Shown: positions 51,601 through 60,856, numbered from the stretch's first letter. The stretch is 64,000 nucleotides of DNA from DASVUS01 sp036388675 (GCA_036388675.1 DASVRI010000033.1:298306-362305); one strand, 5' to 3'. The notes: generated by a model not told the origin, from the letters alone. Made by a program: numbers and translations.

Positions 51601-54600
51601 CGAACTGGCGACATCGGCCTGCGCCAGACGAATCGGGCTGCGCTTATTCGCGCTTGCCTCACGTGTGCCGGTTTTTAACTCCTGACCGGGCGTGCGTTCG
51701 CCACTCATCGGCAAGAGCATCGAAGGGCTGATACGGGCATTGGCACGCGTCTGCGTGTCGAGGGCCGCTCCTAAATTTGCGGTGCCCGTGTCATCCGGCA
51801 AAATGGTGCGTCCCGCTGCGAGCACCTGATTATACAGCAGTTCGGCGTCGCTGAGGCGATTACGGTCGAGGTACAGTTGTGCCAGCTCCAGCTTAATGGC
51901 CGCATCGCCGGGCACTTCGCGAATCAGGTTCTGATACTCGCGAATGGCCTCTTCCACCTGTCGCGAATAATAGAGGTTGCGAGCCAGGCCGAGCCGCGCT
52001 TCCAGGTTGTTCGGATTGGCCGCGAGTACTCGGCGGAACTGCTGGATAGCCGGTTCATACTGTTTGCGCGCCGTCATAAGCTGGCCCAGAACGTTGCCGG
52101 CCCGCGCGTTATTTGGATCGGTGGCCAGCAAGCCTTGCAGGGCCTGCTGCGCGGCGGAAAGGCTTTCCGGCGTCTGGCGGCGCACCTGGATAGTGGCAGC
52201 CAGAATCTGCGCCGTGACGTTGCGCGGATCTTGCTTGAGAACCAGATCGAGTTCCTGCTGCGCCGCATCGAACTGCCGTTGCCAGGTCAATATCTCGGCC
52301 AGGCTGAGGCGCGCATCCAGGTTGTTCGGGTTCAGTTGCAAAACTTGCCGATACAGCACAACAGACGCGTCCCAGCCGCGTGTATCGCGCTCGAAGTTGG
52401 CGACTTGCAGCAGCAAGTTCTGGTCGTTGGGGCTGCGATCGAGCAATTGCTGAATGATGCGGCGCGCGCTCTGGTCGTTGCCGGCGTTGCGCAAGGCATA
52501 CGCCAGTTGCAGCGTGTCTTCGGTTGTGCCGGGCGGCAGCGTTTCGAGGCGTGCCGTGAGAGCATTCACTCGCGCTCTGTTGCCCTGACGGCTGGCGATG
52601 GCACTTTGCAAGATCAGGGCGCGCACGTTATCCGGCTCGCGCGCCGTGACCTGGTTCAGAACCGCTTCGGCCTGGTCGAGCTGATTTTCGCCGATGAGGA
52701 ACTGTGCGTAGGATGTCGCGGCGCGGGCGCTGCCGGGCGCGCGCCGCAGCGCTTCGACATAAGTGGCGCGGGCTTCGTCTTGCTGACCGCCGCCACCTTG
52801 AATGGTGGCAATTTGCAGCAGCGTATTGACCTGCTCATCGACATTGGTTTGCAGCGCCAGCAATCTGCGCAGTGTGGCAATGGCCTCAGCGCGTGCCGCA
52901 TTGCCGGAAGTGGGCTGCCCCTGCACTTGCGCCAGAAGCTGCAATGCCTGCACGTTGCGCGGCTCGCGCGCCAACACGCGGCGCACTTCAGCGAGACCGG
53001 CTTGATCCTGAGCGGAGTAAATCAGCGCGCGTCCCAAGCCGAGCCGTGCGTCCAGGGAGTTTTGGTCGATGCCCAGGGCCGTGCGGTAAATACTCACCGC
53101 GTTGCCATACTGGCGCGAATAGGTGAGCGCGTCACCCAGGCCAACCAGGGCAGTCATGTTGCGCGGCTGCAACCGCAAAACATCGCGATAACGGGTAATC
53201 GCATTCGGGTAATCTGCGTTCCAGTTGAAGAGGTTGCCCAGCCCCACCAGAGCACGCACGTCTTGTGGGCGGATGCGCAAAGCGCGCTCGAAAGTGCTGC
53301 GCGATTCGGCAGTGCGACCGCCATACAAGAGCGCCTCGCCCCAGGCCGTCCAGGCGCCGGCATCCTGTGGTCGGGCAGCCAGCGCCGAGCGATAGTAGTT
53401 GTAGGACTCGTCGTAGCGCTTGCTCCAGGTTAGGATTTGCGCCAACTGAAAGTTAATCTCGAAATCGTTGGGCCGCTGCGTGCGCACGCGCTGGTACGCA
53501 GCGATGGCCTGCGGATACTTCGATTGATAGGCCAGCACATCGGCCAGGCCGCGTAGCGCGCGCACATCGTTGGGCGCCGTTTGGAGCAAACGCCGGTAAG
53601 CGCGCTCGGCATCGGCATAGCGCTTGAGAAGGGACAACGTGTCCGGCACGCCATAACGTGCGTAAACATTGTTCGGGTCCAGAGTGGCTGCCTGCTGATA
53701 AAAGGCGAGCGCAGCTCCATAGCTGCGTGCCTGCAAGGCTCGCGTGGCGCGCTCCACAAATGGCCAAGCCGCAGCCTGCCGGCGTGGGGACACGCGAGCC
53801 GTAAATGCTTGCGCTCCAAACGCCTGCGCTCCAGAGGCCGCACTTCTTGCGACCGTGCTGAGAGTACCAACATTACGCCTTGTGGTTGATGTTTGCCGCG
53901 CGGCTTTCCGTGGCGTTGCTGCGCGCGTGGTCGCTGCGCGTGTGGCTGCAGCTCTTGTGGTCGCGGCTCTTGTTGCAGAAGCTCGTTGAGTACTCGTCTC
54001 CGGGCTTAGCGGAACCGGACGACGTCCTACACTGGTGGCAGTGCCCAGCGAGATGTTGGGAGGCGGCAAGGGTGCTTCACTCGCGGCAGCGGTTGCATGG
54101 GCGTTTTGAGTGCTGCCCGCGTTATCTGCCGCAGCTCCGCTCGGCGTAGCTCCGCTCGGCGCCGCCCTGTTCGGCGTCCCGGATGAAGCGCCGGGTGTCG
54201 TTGTCGAGTTGCCGCCCGTCATGGAATTGGGTGTGCTCGATGCGACATCGTTTTGTGCCAGACGCGGCAACTCTCTGGGCGGTGTTGCGCGTGCGGCGTC
54301 ACGGGTGTAAAAACTGCCGGTGCTACTGAGCCTGCTCTCTGAATTCTGGCCCAATTCAACAATGTTGCGCGCAAAACTCGGAATAGGCATTTGTGCGGAA
54401 ACCATGCGGCTGGCGCGGGAGAATTGCGCCCGTGCTTCGGCATCGGTGCGATTAAGAAAGAGCACGTTGCGCCAGGAGGCAGAAGCCTCTTTCCAACGGG
54501 CGCGCCGTGTGTAGAAACGTGCCAGTTCGCGTTGTGCCTCGGCCCAGCGTGGTGCGAGCGAAACCGCATGCAACAACTGGCGTTCGGCGAGAACATAAAC

Positions 54601-54867
54601 GCCCGCCTGCTCTAATTGGCGCGCGCGCTCCAGCGAAATACGCGACTCACCCGGCACGACCGGCGCCGGCTTCAACCGCACCGGGACAGTTCGACCCGGT
54701 GTCCTCATTTTTTCGGCACCTGCGGGTGCTGCCAGCATCAGCGCGCCGCCGCACAACAAGGACGCTTTGGAGAATTGATCTATGAAACGGTGAGAAGAGC
54801 GTGAAGTCTGGATAGTCGCCACCTCAGAAATATGTATGAAAAGCGGCGCCATGCAGCACGGCGCCAT
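48613..54867 (-). CDS. Giant TPR outer-membrane protein, BcsC-like polysaccharide export subunit
   Basis: A 2084-residue protein. A signal-like segment (SKASLLCGGALMLAAPAGA) lies at about 32-51. A low-complexity region of Thr-Arg-Ala-Ala repeats and Gly/Ser linkers surrounds several dozen TPR units (xxALxxxPxNxxAR type). A second disordered Thr/Ser/Gly spacer divides them near residue 1100. The last about 250 residues form a beta-rich BcsC-type barrel ending in LGGTLFF, with the terminal Phe used by the BAM machinery. BcsC proteins are about 1150 residues, so this one is nearly double. It would guide a polysaccharide through periplasm and outer membrane, working with the glycosyltransferase upstream. 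Confidence 0.85.
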   Translation of the reverse strand: MAPCCMAPLFIHISEVATIQTSRSSHRFIDQFSKASLLCGGALMLAAPAGAEKMRTPGRTVPVRLKPAPVVPGESRISLERARQLEQAGVYVLAERQLLHAVSLAPRWAEAQRELARFYTRRARWKEASASWRNVLFLNRTDAEARAQFSRASRMVSAQMPIPSFARNIVELGQNSESRLSSTGSFYTRDAARATPPRELPRLAQNDVASSTPNSMTGGNSTTTPGASSGTPNRAAPSGATPSGAAADNAGSTQNAHATAAASEAPLPPPNISLGTATSVGRRPVPLSPETSTQRASATRAATTRAAATRAATTRAATPRKAARQTSTTRRNVGTLSTVARSAASGAQAFGAQAFTARVSPRRQAAAWPFVERATRALQARSYGAALAFYQQAATLDPNNVYARYGVPDTLSLLKRYADAERAYRRLLQTAPNDVRALRGLADVLAYQSKYPQAIAAYQRVRTQRPNDFEINFQLAQILTWSKRYDESYNYYRSALAARPQDAGAWTAWGEALLYGGRTAESRSTFERALRIRPQDVRALVGLGNLFNWNADYPNAITRYRDVLRLQPRNMTALVGLGDALTYSRQYGNAVSIYRTALGIDQNSLDARLGLGRALIYSAQDQAGLAEVRRVLAREPRNVQALQLLAQVQGQPTSGNAARAEAIATLRRLLALQTNVDEQVNTLLQIATIQGGGGQQDEARATYVEALRRAPGSARAATSYAQFLIGENQLDQAEAVLNQVTAREPDNVRALILQSAIASRQGNRARVNALTARLETLPPGTTEDTLQLAYALRNAGNDQSARRIIQQLLDRSPNDQNLLLQVANFERDTRGWDASVVLYRQVLQLNPNNLDARLSLAEILTWQRQFDAAQQELDLVLKQDPRNVTAQILAATIQVRRQTPESLSAAQQALQGLLATDPNNARAGNVLGQLMTARKQYEPAIQQFRRVLAANPNNLEARLGLARNLYYSRQVEEAIREYQNLIREVPGDAAIKLELAQLYLDRNRLSDAELLYNQVLAAGRTILPDDTGTANLGAALDTQTRANARISPSMLLPMSGERTPGQELKTGTREASANKRSPIRLAQADVASSQPNTITGASPAPSSPTGGPASGGLSTSSSGATTSGGATTSGSQTVGGGAGNNTGAVGNNGSGLTRDSGNRINVNGTAGGANAGVPATGIAASLPPIVGPSAMPLIVPDPTAVGQTVPIEDQAAALRGLGEVRRRQLRYRESADYFRRALEIDSTDTAARLGLAQALRGLDNYSQALAEVQRVLDTDAANLNARVLRAQLLGDTGQTAEAQRELDALIASLPPNPPLENWLVLATAFTELRNYENALELLQTAQRQYPAEATVPRRIAETLTAARRWDEAVAQYNTLLAADPRDADAVLGQARVYNYSNRLQQSEALYRRSLQLEPDNYQALVELAEVLSRRDNWPEAITLYRQAIDRNPSDLRPRLELARTLRYNRGYTDAEAILTQIIAFDPNYAPAYVERGILYGQQTNYAPAIADLRRALQITPEDLTAQLGLAEVLGYSGDYQESIRLYRAALQRDPQNEKARVELASVLSYARNYREALAEANTVLQANPQNIGAQVARADILARSGDYPASIAAYQTVLRNEPQNRRARLGLAEAYTYSRQYNNAIDLYNQLIAAEPNNVSYRVARGRTLGYAQRYSDAVSALQSVVQADPGNTAARLALAEVQTNSGNRALRASAIAHYQTVLREEPSNIQARLGLGRTYSYQGNYSQARAQFNQLLQAQPNNEEALLGLADTERFAGQPFEARNLYRRVLDGNSTNQRAEEGLRGVRRETSPSLTAAYRNYSDTNDVRIRSFLFGPTLRFSAGTIGITGETGTYEDDGVEFRRRALNVLLARNFGGLQARLLLNRITYGGAPSRTLYDVLLQRTPEPRRRYYLNVGRREIVESLGALQNRILAREIRAGFTHPLATRFDLEGEVSHLNYTDGNRRTAFGANLMYRVLTTQPVLRVGLSYRRDDTRFESPLYYTPQDFNALSVLADYAFNRGRLRYGVTAGYPITGRGDDGENRPAKTLFGYVDYEASDIVTLFLNGGVVDAPNFESRDVTLGGTLFF

Positions 54868-55165
54868 GCCGGAACGAGTACTCGCTACGAATCCACCGTT
54901 CCGATCCGGTTATAAAAGAGCGGTTTGAATGCGGCTTACATCACGATCACAACAAACACGCGACATTCTTGCCGTTGGCAGACATCAAGTGCAACATCGA
55001 GTGCGATCTGGAGTTGCGCCGACCTCCAGGCATCTGCCGCAAGGGGTTGCATTCAGAAAAAGTGACAGCGCACGCCATAGTATCGATTTCCTTAGCTTAA
55101 CCGATTGAAATGCCGTTTGGCCAAGCAGCGGCCTCAGACCGGGCGCGACATGCAGCCTGAGTGCA

Positions 55166-58100
55166 TCAGCCAGCCGGTGCCGTCTTTGCGCCGGCTGTTC
55201 GGCTTCCGGTGGAGCGAATCGCATCGTTTTCGGTCAGCACGTTTTTCATCATCGGGTAATAGTAGTTCCAGTAATACTGCGCTGAGAACGACCCGTAGCG
55301 CCCACCGAAGAAGCTCATCACGCCGCCGGTGGAGGGAAACATTTCCGCGATGCGCGACACCAGAGAATAATCCGCGGCGTCGCCCGCCATGTAGAACGAA
55401 CGCAAACGCCCATTTTCGCGGTAGGCTACAGCCGCCGGGAACACAACCTGCGGCCCGCCTTCGGCCCCGGCGTTGAGATACGCTGCCGGGAAACCGGCGC
55501 GGCGCAGACGGTCAAGAGCGCGCTGTGTCACCATCAGCTTGTAATAGGACAGCACCGTGCTGCCCGGCATCGGCCTTACCACTTCAAACCAATAATGCGA
55601 CGGGATGGCAGTTGACACGCCTTTCAACAACGGGTCTTTGCTGAGATCCTCGCCCTGCGCGTTGCGCCCTGCCGTGTAGATGCCCGATGCCAGGTTGACC
55701 GGGCCCGGACGCAGATCCTCCTGCGTGATGATTACGGGTTCGGAGAAAGGGTTCTCTTCATATTTCTGCGTTTGCTCGTTGAGAACGCGACTCGGCCCAT
55801 CCTTATAGAACACAAAGCCGGGGCCGGTGGGGCCGTTCGGGTAACGCCGCTTGTCCAGAGCGTTGTTCACATTCTTATACAAGCGCCAGTCGAACTCTTC
55901 CTGATCTTCGAAGCGGTCGATGTAGCGGCCATACCAACCCTGATAATCGACGTGCAAAATTTGCTCAAGCTGCTGCTGCGCCGCCAACTGTTCCTGCACA
56001 GAAGCACGCTGCTCGACCTGTTCCTGCAAACGCGCCATGTCGCGGCGCTGATTCTCGATCTTATCGCGTGTTTCGAGTACTTGTTGTTCCATTGTGGCCT
56101 GCCACTCCGGGTTGCCCGAAGCGCGCGCCTGCTGCAACTGACGCTCGCGTTGCGTCAGCTCCTGAGTTTGCAGGAATGTCAATCCGGTGCGTGCGCGCGC
56201 GATGCCCTGACGCAGTTCGCTTTCCATGGCGGTGTACTCCGCCGCATCAGCCGGCAGCGTTGGATAGCCGAGTGTGTTCCACTCGCCCATTACCAGGCCG
56301 TTGCGTTTGTAGAAATCCTGAATTTTGTCCACATCTTCCGGAGTCACACCGCGCGGGCTGCTGCGGTAATACACATAGCCGTTGCGGCTGGCGTCCCACT
56401 CCACAAACTCGCCGTAAGTATCGGCTAAATAGAGCACACCCGGCGTGGATAAATCCGCCGGCAACACACGGTTCAAGCCTCCGCCGATGATGTCGGCGGG
56501 AGTCCTGCCAACCTGAGGTTGTGCGTTCGGTGCCACAGCCGGCACAAAGCCGTAATAATCTTCGGCCCAGTTGTAATCGGTGCGCGGGTTGCTCGTGCCG
56601 GAAGGGTTCAAGCTGGCGTCTTTCTTGACTTTGAGGAAATTCAGCGTCCACGTCAACATGCGATGTTCCTGATAATCGCGCCCTGCCGTGCGGTCGAGAA
56701 CATACACGTTGACCGGCGTTGTCGGCATCATGGCCCAACGCACCATCGTCCAACCAACCGCCACCATCAGCAGCAGCGACAGCACGCCCAGCAGCAGCGC
56801 GACATGTCCGCCAACACCGCGACTCTGCGGGCGCAACGGTGTGGCAATGGGCGGACGTGAGATGCGCCCGCTTGTTGCGGCGCCAGTAGCAACGTCGCCG
56901 TCGTGGCGCAGCCCTTCATCATCGGTATCAAGTCGCCCCTGATTGTCCGAGAAATAGCGCTTGGGACGCGCCTCACGCACACCTCGGTTAAGAAAGAAGA
57001 GACCGGACAGCAGAAGCGCCTGATAAAACGCCCAGAACACGTTCACGACGATGGCGCTGTCCTGCCGCCGGTAGCCCATAAAATATTGATAAAGGCCCCA
57101 CACCACGGCAACGACCGATAGAACAAACATCAGCAACTGCGGCCACAGCGACAGCCAACTCATCTGTCCTGCCGAGTCTTTCGGCGTTACGGAAAAGGGC
57201 CTCTTCAAACCGAGGATTCCGGAAATCGCCGCCGTCATGTGCACCGGGAAGGAGAGAAAGCCAATCGACTGTCCCAGCACCATTTCGCCTACACGGTAAC
57301 CGCGCTGCTCCATTCCCGTATAGAACATGTTCATCGAGAAGATGAGATACGGAACGAAGATCGCCATGTAGGTGAACACGTCGGCGCGCAGCGGCTTAAC
57401 ACCGAAAAAGATATACAGCAGGGGCAACACCATGAAAATGAAGTTGACCCAGCCGATCCAATAGTAAGTGCTCGACAGGAAATATTCCCACCATTGCCCC
57501 ACGCTCAATGCGCCGGGCCTGGTGAAGAGCGCTTTGAGTACTCGACGAAAGCCACCAACCGAACCAAAAGCCCAGCGGCTCTGCTGCGTGAAGTAGGCGC
57601 CCAGTGTTTCGGGCGCCATGCCGTAAGCGTACACCTGGTTGTAATAGGTGCTGTCGTAGCCTTTAAGGTGCAGGCCCAGCGAAGTCGTAAAGTCTTCCGT
57701 CACACTGGTTTCATCGAAACCGCCGACCGCCAGCAGCGCATCACGACGGAAGATGCAGTTGGTACCGCAACAAAACGCCGAGCGCGAGTAGCTTTTGCCT
57801 TCACTGATATATTCGTAGAACACCGACTGCTGCCGACCCGCCGCCAGCGCCACGTTCGAGACATCGGTATTTGCGTAAAATTGCGGGGTTTGAACGAAGG
57901 CGAGGCGCGGATTCTCTTCGACGATAGGCATCAAGTCGCGCAGCAGGTTGTGGGCAGGCAAGCCGTCGGCATCGAAAATGGCGACATAGGGCGCATCAGT
58001 CGTGCGCAGGAAATCGTTGATGGCACCGGCTTTATAGCCGCGCCGGTTAGTGCGCTGTCGCACCGCCGCACCATAACGATGGGCGATTTCGCGCACGCCC

Positions 58101-58696
58101 TGGCGTGTTTCTTCCTTGGTCGAGTCATCGAGAACCACGACCTCTTTGTTGCCGTAATCCATGTTCATCATGGCGGCAACAGTCTCTTCGACAACCGGCA
58201 GCGGCTCGTTGAAGCAGGCGATAAGACAAACAACTTTGGGTTCGCGCTGCGGCGAAAAGACGCGCCGTTTCACTTCATCGTAGGCCCAGGAGGCTTTAAT
58301 CAGCGAGTTGGCATAACCTAACCCGTGGATGAAGATGAACAGCGTGCCCAGCACAAGGAATATGTTCGCGATGCGGTCGCGAAACGAATAGCCGGGCGTA
58401 AATGACGACAACAAAATGAATAGCGGATACAGCAGCATGAAGAAGATGGCCGCCCAGGCGAGGGCCACAACCTGGCGCTGCGTGCGGGATACGGGACGCC
58501 GCACAATTTCCTGGCCGTGTACGTCGCGCCCGACATGACGCGCACGCACGTCCTCGCGGCGGGCGGCCACACCTTCGAGACTGGCGCCTTCCGGACTGGC
58601 GCCTTGGGGAGATGTGACCGGGGTCGATGCGGCTTCGTTGCGTTGTGAATCGTCCGCCGGAGTAGGGTTCTCACTTGGCTCGAATAATTCAGGCAT
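55166..58696 (-). CDS. Cellulose-synthase-like family 2 glycosyltransferase with large C-terminal extension
   Basis: A 1176-residue protein. Two membrane helices (about 78-128) precede a GT2 domain with KVVCLIACFNEP, LDDST, FDADG, SVTEDFTTS and QQSRW, the full D-D-TED-QxxRW set of processive beta-glycan synthases. Four to six helices follow (about 400-610), but no PilZ domain is seen. After another helix (about 695-715) a segment of about 460 residues contains GVLYLADTYGEFVEW, a coiled coil and a Tyr-rich end (FSAQYYWNYYYPM). I cannot assign it. It probably faces the periplasm and may replace BcsB. The product could be cellulose or another glycan. TATACT at 58735-58740 is a possible promoter. 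The 54868-55165 gap has no gene. Confidence 0.85.
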   Translation of the reverse strand: MPELFEPSENPTPADDSQRNEAASTPVTSPQGASPEGASLEGVAARREDVRARHVGRDVHGQEIVRRPVSRTQRQVVALAWAAIFFMLLYPLFILLSSFTPGYSFRDRIANIFLVLGTLFIFIHGLGYANSLIKASWAYDEVKRRVFSPQREPKVVCLIACFNEPLPVVEETVAAMMNMDYGNKEVVVLDDSTKEETRQGVREIAHRYGAAVRQRTNRRGYKAGAINDFLRTTDAPYVAIFDADGLPAHNLLRDLMPIVEENPRLAFVQTPQFYANTDVSNVALAAGRQQSVFYEYISEGKSYSRSAFCCGTNCIFRRDALLAVGGFDETSVTEDFTTSLGLHLKGYDSTYYNQVYAYGMAPETLGAYFTQQSRWAFGSVGGFRRVLKALFTRPGALSVGQWWEYFLSSTYYWIGWVNFIFMVLPLLYIFFGVKPLRADVFTYMAIFVPYLIFSMNMFYTGMEQRGYRVGEMVLGQSIGFLSFPVHMTAAISGILGLKRPFSVTPKDSAGQMSWLSLWPQLLMFVLSVVAVVWGLYQYFMGYRRQDSAIVVNVFWAFYQALLLSGLFFLNRGVREARPKRYFSDNQGRLDTDDEGLRHDGDVATGAATSGRISRPPIATPLRPQSRGVGGHVALLLGVLSLLLMVAVGWTMVRWAMMPTTPVNVYVLDRTAGRDYQEHRMLTWTLNFLKVKKDASLNPSGTSNPRTDYNWAEDYYGFVPAVAPNAQPQVGRTPADIIGGGLNRVLPADLSTPGVLYLADTYGEFVEWDASRNGYVYYRSSPRGVTPEDVDKIQDFYKRNGLVMGEWNTLGYPTLPADAAEYTAMESELRQGIARARTGLTFLQTQELTQRERQLQQARASGNPEWQATMEQQVLETRDKIENQRRDMARLQEQVEQRASVQEQLAAQQQLEQILHVDYQGWYGRYIDRFEDQEEFDWRLYKNVNNALDKRRYPNGPTGPGFVFYKDGPSRVLNEQTQKYEENPFSEPVIITQEDLRPGPVNLASGIYTAGRNAQGEDLSKDPLLKGVSTAIPSHYWFEVVRPMPGSTVLSYYKLMVTQRALDRLRRAGFPAAYLNAGAEGGPQVVFPAAVAYRENGRLRSFYMAGDAADYSLVSRIAEMFPSTGGVMSFFGGRYGSFSAQYYWNYYYPMMKNVLTENDAIRSTGSRTAGAKTAPAG

Positions 58697-58862
58697 GGTG
58701 GGCTCTCTCTGATAATGAGAATGAAGTGGCATCCAGTATAACCGCCATATGGACGCACCTGCTCTGCTGGAAATGTTATTGCCAAATAAGGGGGTTGTCA
58801 CGTCGTATGATTGCTCGCTTGATACAGGGCTCTTGCGGCACGATGCATCAGCAGCAAAATGA

Positions 58863-58868
58863 TAGAAT
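58863..58868 (+). promoter_or_regulatory. -10 box TAGAAT, leaderless start of the NamZ-like gene
   Basis: TAGAAT, 7 nt, then ATG at 58876; no Shine-Dalgarno sequence. Confidence 0.5.
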
Positions 58869-58875
58869 GGGCTTC

Positions 58876-60030
58876 ATGGAAAAAACACTTCCCGGCGCCG
58901 ATGTGCTTTGCTCCGGGCATCAAGTCGATCTCTTGCCGTGGCTGCGCGCGCGACGCGTTGGCCTGGTCACAAACCATACCGGACGGCTCATCGACGGCAC
59001 GCCGCTGCTGCAAGCACTGCGAGTACTCGGCATCCCCGTTGTGGCGCTGTTTTCACCCGAACACGGCCCGCAAGGAACACAGGAAGGCGACATCGAATCG
59101 GGCAGCACAGGCGAAGGCTTGCCGATTCACTCACTTTACGGCGCGACTCGCCGCCCCACCGAAGCGATGTTGCAAGGCATCGAAGCTCTGATGTTCGACA
59201 TTCAGGATGTCGGCGCGCGCTTTTACACCTATTCCACAACGTTGGCCTACTGCATGGAAGAATGTGCCGCGCGCAACATTCCCCTACTGGTACTGGACCG
59301 CCCAAATCCGTTAGGTGGTGAAAAAGTGGAGGGGCCGTTGCTCGAAGGCGATTGCCGCTCGTTTATCGGTCATGTGCGATTGCCGGTCGTTCACGGCCTG
59401 ACGTTGGGCGAAATCGCGCAGTGGCACCGCGCGCAATTGGCGCTCGACCTCGACTTGCACATTGTACCCGTTGGTGGCTGGAAGCGAAGCATGACGTGGG
59501 CCACTACGGATTTAGAGTGGATTGCGCCCTCGCCCAACCTGCCCGATTATGCATCGGCGGCGTGGTATCCGGCGACGTGCTTATTGGAATTTTCCGGCGT
59601 CAGCGTCGGGCGCGGCACACAGGCGCCGTTCCAAATCGTCGGCGCGCCGTGGCTGGATGCGCAACGAGTACTCGATGCAACATGCTCCTGGCCGAATGAC
59701 GTGCGCAAGTCCGTATCTCTGGAAACAATGGACTTCACGCCGACACGCGCGATATTTGAAAGTGAGCCGTGCCACGGAATTCGGCTGCGCTCCGCGAATG
59801 TGGAGCAAGTGCCCTTAACTACACTGGGATTGGCTTTACTCGAAGCGATCTACCGCACGCACTCTGATGAATTGAACGACCAAAAGCTAAACGCCGCACT
59901 CCCGCTCATCGGCTCGCGCCGAGTACTCGATGCGTTGCGTACCGGCAATTTGCAGGAAGCCATGGAAGTGAGCCAAACCGGCGCGCAACAGTTCCGGGAA
60001 GAACGCGCGGCGTATTTACTGTATGGCTGA
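58876..60030 (+). CDS. DUF1343/NamZ-type exo-beta-N-acetylmuramidase
   Basis: A 384-residue protein. LRARRVGLVTNHTGRLIDG, VVALFSPEHGPQGTQEGDIESG, LPIHSLYG, LMFDIQDVGARFYTYSTTLAYCMEE, LVLDRPNPLGGEKVEGPLLE and SPNLPDY are the DUF1343 signature series. NamZ removes terminal MurNAc from peptidoglycan fragments. There is no signal peptide, so it may act in the cytosol in cell-wall recycling; the homologues known are mostly exported. The long frame upstream (from 58675) is not used because the -10 box sits 7 nt before this ATG. Three GAGTACTC copies each encode Arg-Val-Leu. Confidence 0.88.
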   Translation: MEKTLPGADVLCSGHQVDLLPWLRARRVGLVTNHTGRLIDGTPLLQALRVLGIPVVALFSPEHGPQGTQEGDIESGSTGEGLPIHSLYGATRRPTEAMLQGIEALMFDIQDVGARFYTYSTTLAYCMEECAARNIPLLVLDRPNPLGGEKVEGPLLEGDCRSFIGHVRLPVVHGLTLGEIAQWHRAQLALDLDLHIVPVGGWKRSMTWATTDLEWIAPSPNLPDYASAAWYPATCLLEFSGVSVGRGTQAPFQIVGAPWLDAQRVLDATCSWPNDVRKSVSLETMDFTPTRAIFESEPCHGIRLRSANVEQVPLTTLGLALLEAIYRTHSDELNDQKLNAALPLIGSRRVLDALRTGNLQEAMEVSQTGAQQFREERAAYLLYG

Positions 60031-60126
60031 TCCCCCGTGCTTCTGGTGCTAATTCGCCATGCCGCGATAGAAGTGCCTTACTGCGCCCCTACGATCAACA
60101 ACTTCCCTGAAAGACGCTCTACAAGA

Positions 60127-60843
60127 TTAGGCTTTGAATTTATAGCCGACGCCGCGCACCGTCAGAATATGCTCAGGCTGCGACGGAGTGTGTTCCAACT
60201 TTTCGCGCAGCCAGCGAATGTGAACGTCAAGAGTGCGTTCGTCACCGTAAAAGTCGTCGCCCCACACGCGTTCGAGCAAAGTTTCGCGCGGCACGGTTTT
60301 GCCGGCTTCGCTCAAGAGCACGCGCAACAGCTCAAATTCTTTGAGCGATAGCTTCACTTCACGCGGTGCTAAATCGCCGTTTTGCAGGCGCACTTCGTGG
60401 CGCGCAACATCCATTTGAATGTTTCCGGCGCGCAAGGTGGGCAACTCACCGCTGGCTTCAGGCGTCACGACCGAGCGGCGCAGCAAAGCCCGCACGCGCG
60501 CCACAAGCTCGCGCATGCTGAACGGTTTCACCAGGTAATCGTCCGCGCCAAGTTCAAGGCCGATCACTTTGTCCGATTCTTCGCCGCGCGCCGTCAACAT
60601 CAGAATGGGCGCCTGCGTGCTGTATTCCGGGTCCTGGCGCAGGGCGCGGCACACTTCCCAACCGGAGATTTTCGGTAACATCACATCGAGAATGATGAGA
60701 TCGGGCTTGTGCTCGCGCACCTGGCTTAACGCACTTTCGCCGTCGAAGGCTGAAAAGGTGTCGAAGCCCGATTTACTCAGGTTGTAATCAATGGTTTCGA
60801 CCAGCATTCGCTCGTCATCGACAATGAGGACTTTGGTGTTCAT
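60127..60843 (-). CDS. OmpR/PhoB-type response regulator
   Basis: A 238-residue two-domain regulator. The receiver has VDDERML, LIILDVMLP, LTARGEESD and VKPFSM with all key residues. The winged helix (about 140-238) has LSLKEFELLRVLLSEAGKTVPRETLLERVWG and RTLDVHIRWLREKLE ... ILTVRGVGYKF. The start ATG 60843 is preceded by exactly 7 nt and TACAAT, so it is probably leaderless. The histidine kinase is not adjacent. It is related to PhoB/VicR-like regulators; the target is unknown. Confidence 0.92.
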   Translation of the reverse strand: MNTKVLIVDDERMLVETIDYNLSKSGFDTFSAFDGESALSQVREHKPDLIILDVMLPKISGWEVCRALRQDPEYSTQAPILMLTARGEESDKVIGLELGADDYLVKPFSMRELVARVRALLRRSVVTPEASGELPTLRAGNIQMDVARHEVRLQNGDLAPREVKLSLKEFELLRVLLSEAGKTVPRETLLERVWGDDFYGDERTLDVHIRWLREKLEHTPSQPEHILTVRGVGYKFKA

Positions 60844-60850
60844 CACAATT

Positions 60851-60856
60851 ATTGTA
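60851..60856 (-). promoter_or_regulatory. -10 box TACAAT, leaderless start of the response regulator
   Basis: On the minus strand TACAAT is followed by 7 nt and the ATG at 60843. Confidence 0.5.

Noticed and set aside
51877..53433. 518-codon open frame on the plus strand
   Set aside because: It lies antisense to the long TPR protein. Its translation is an image of TPR codons in reverse with no recognisable domain, and high GC keeps antisense frames open.
57239..58321. 360-codon open frame antisense to the glycosyltransferase
   Set aside because: It mirrors the GT2 domain; no ribosome binding site and no family match.
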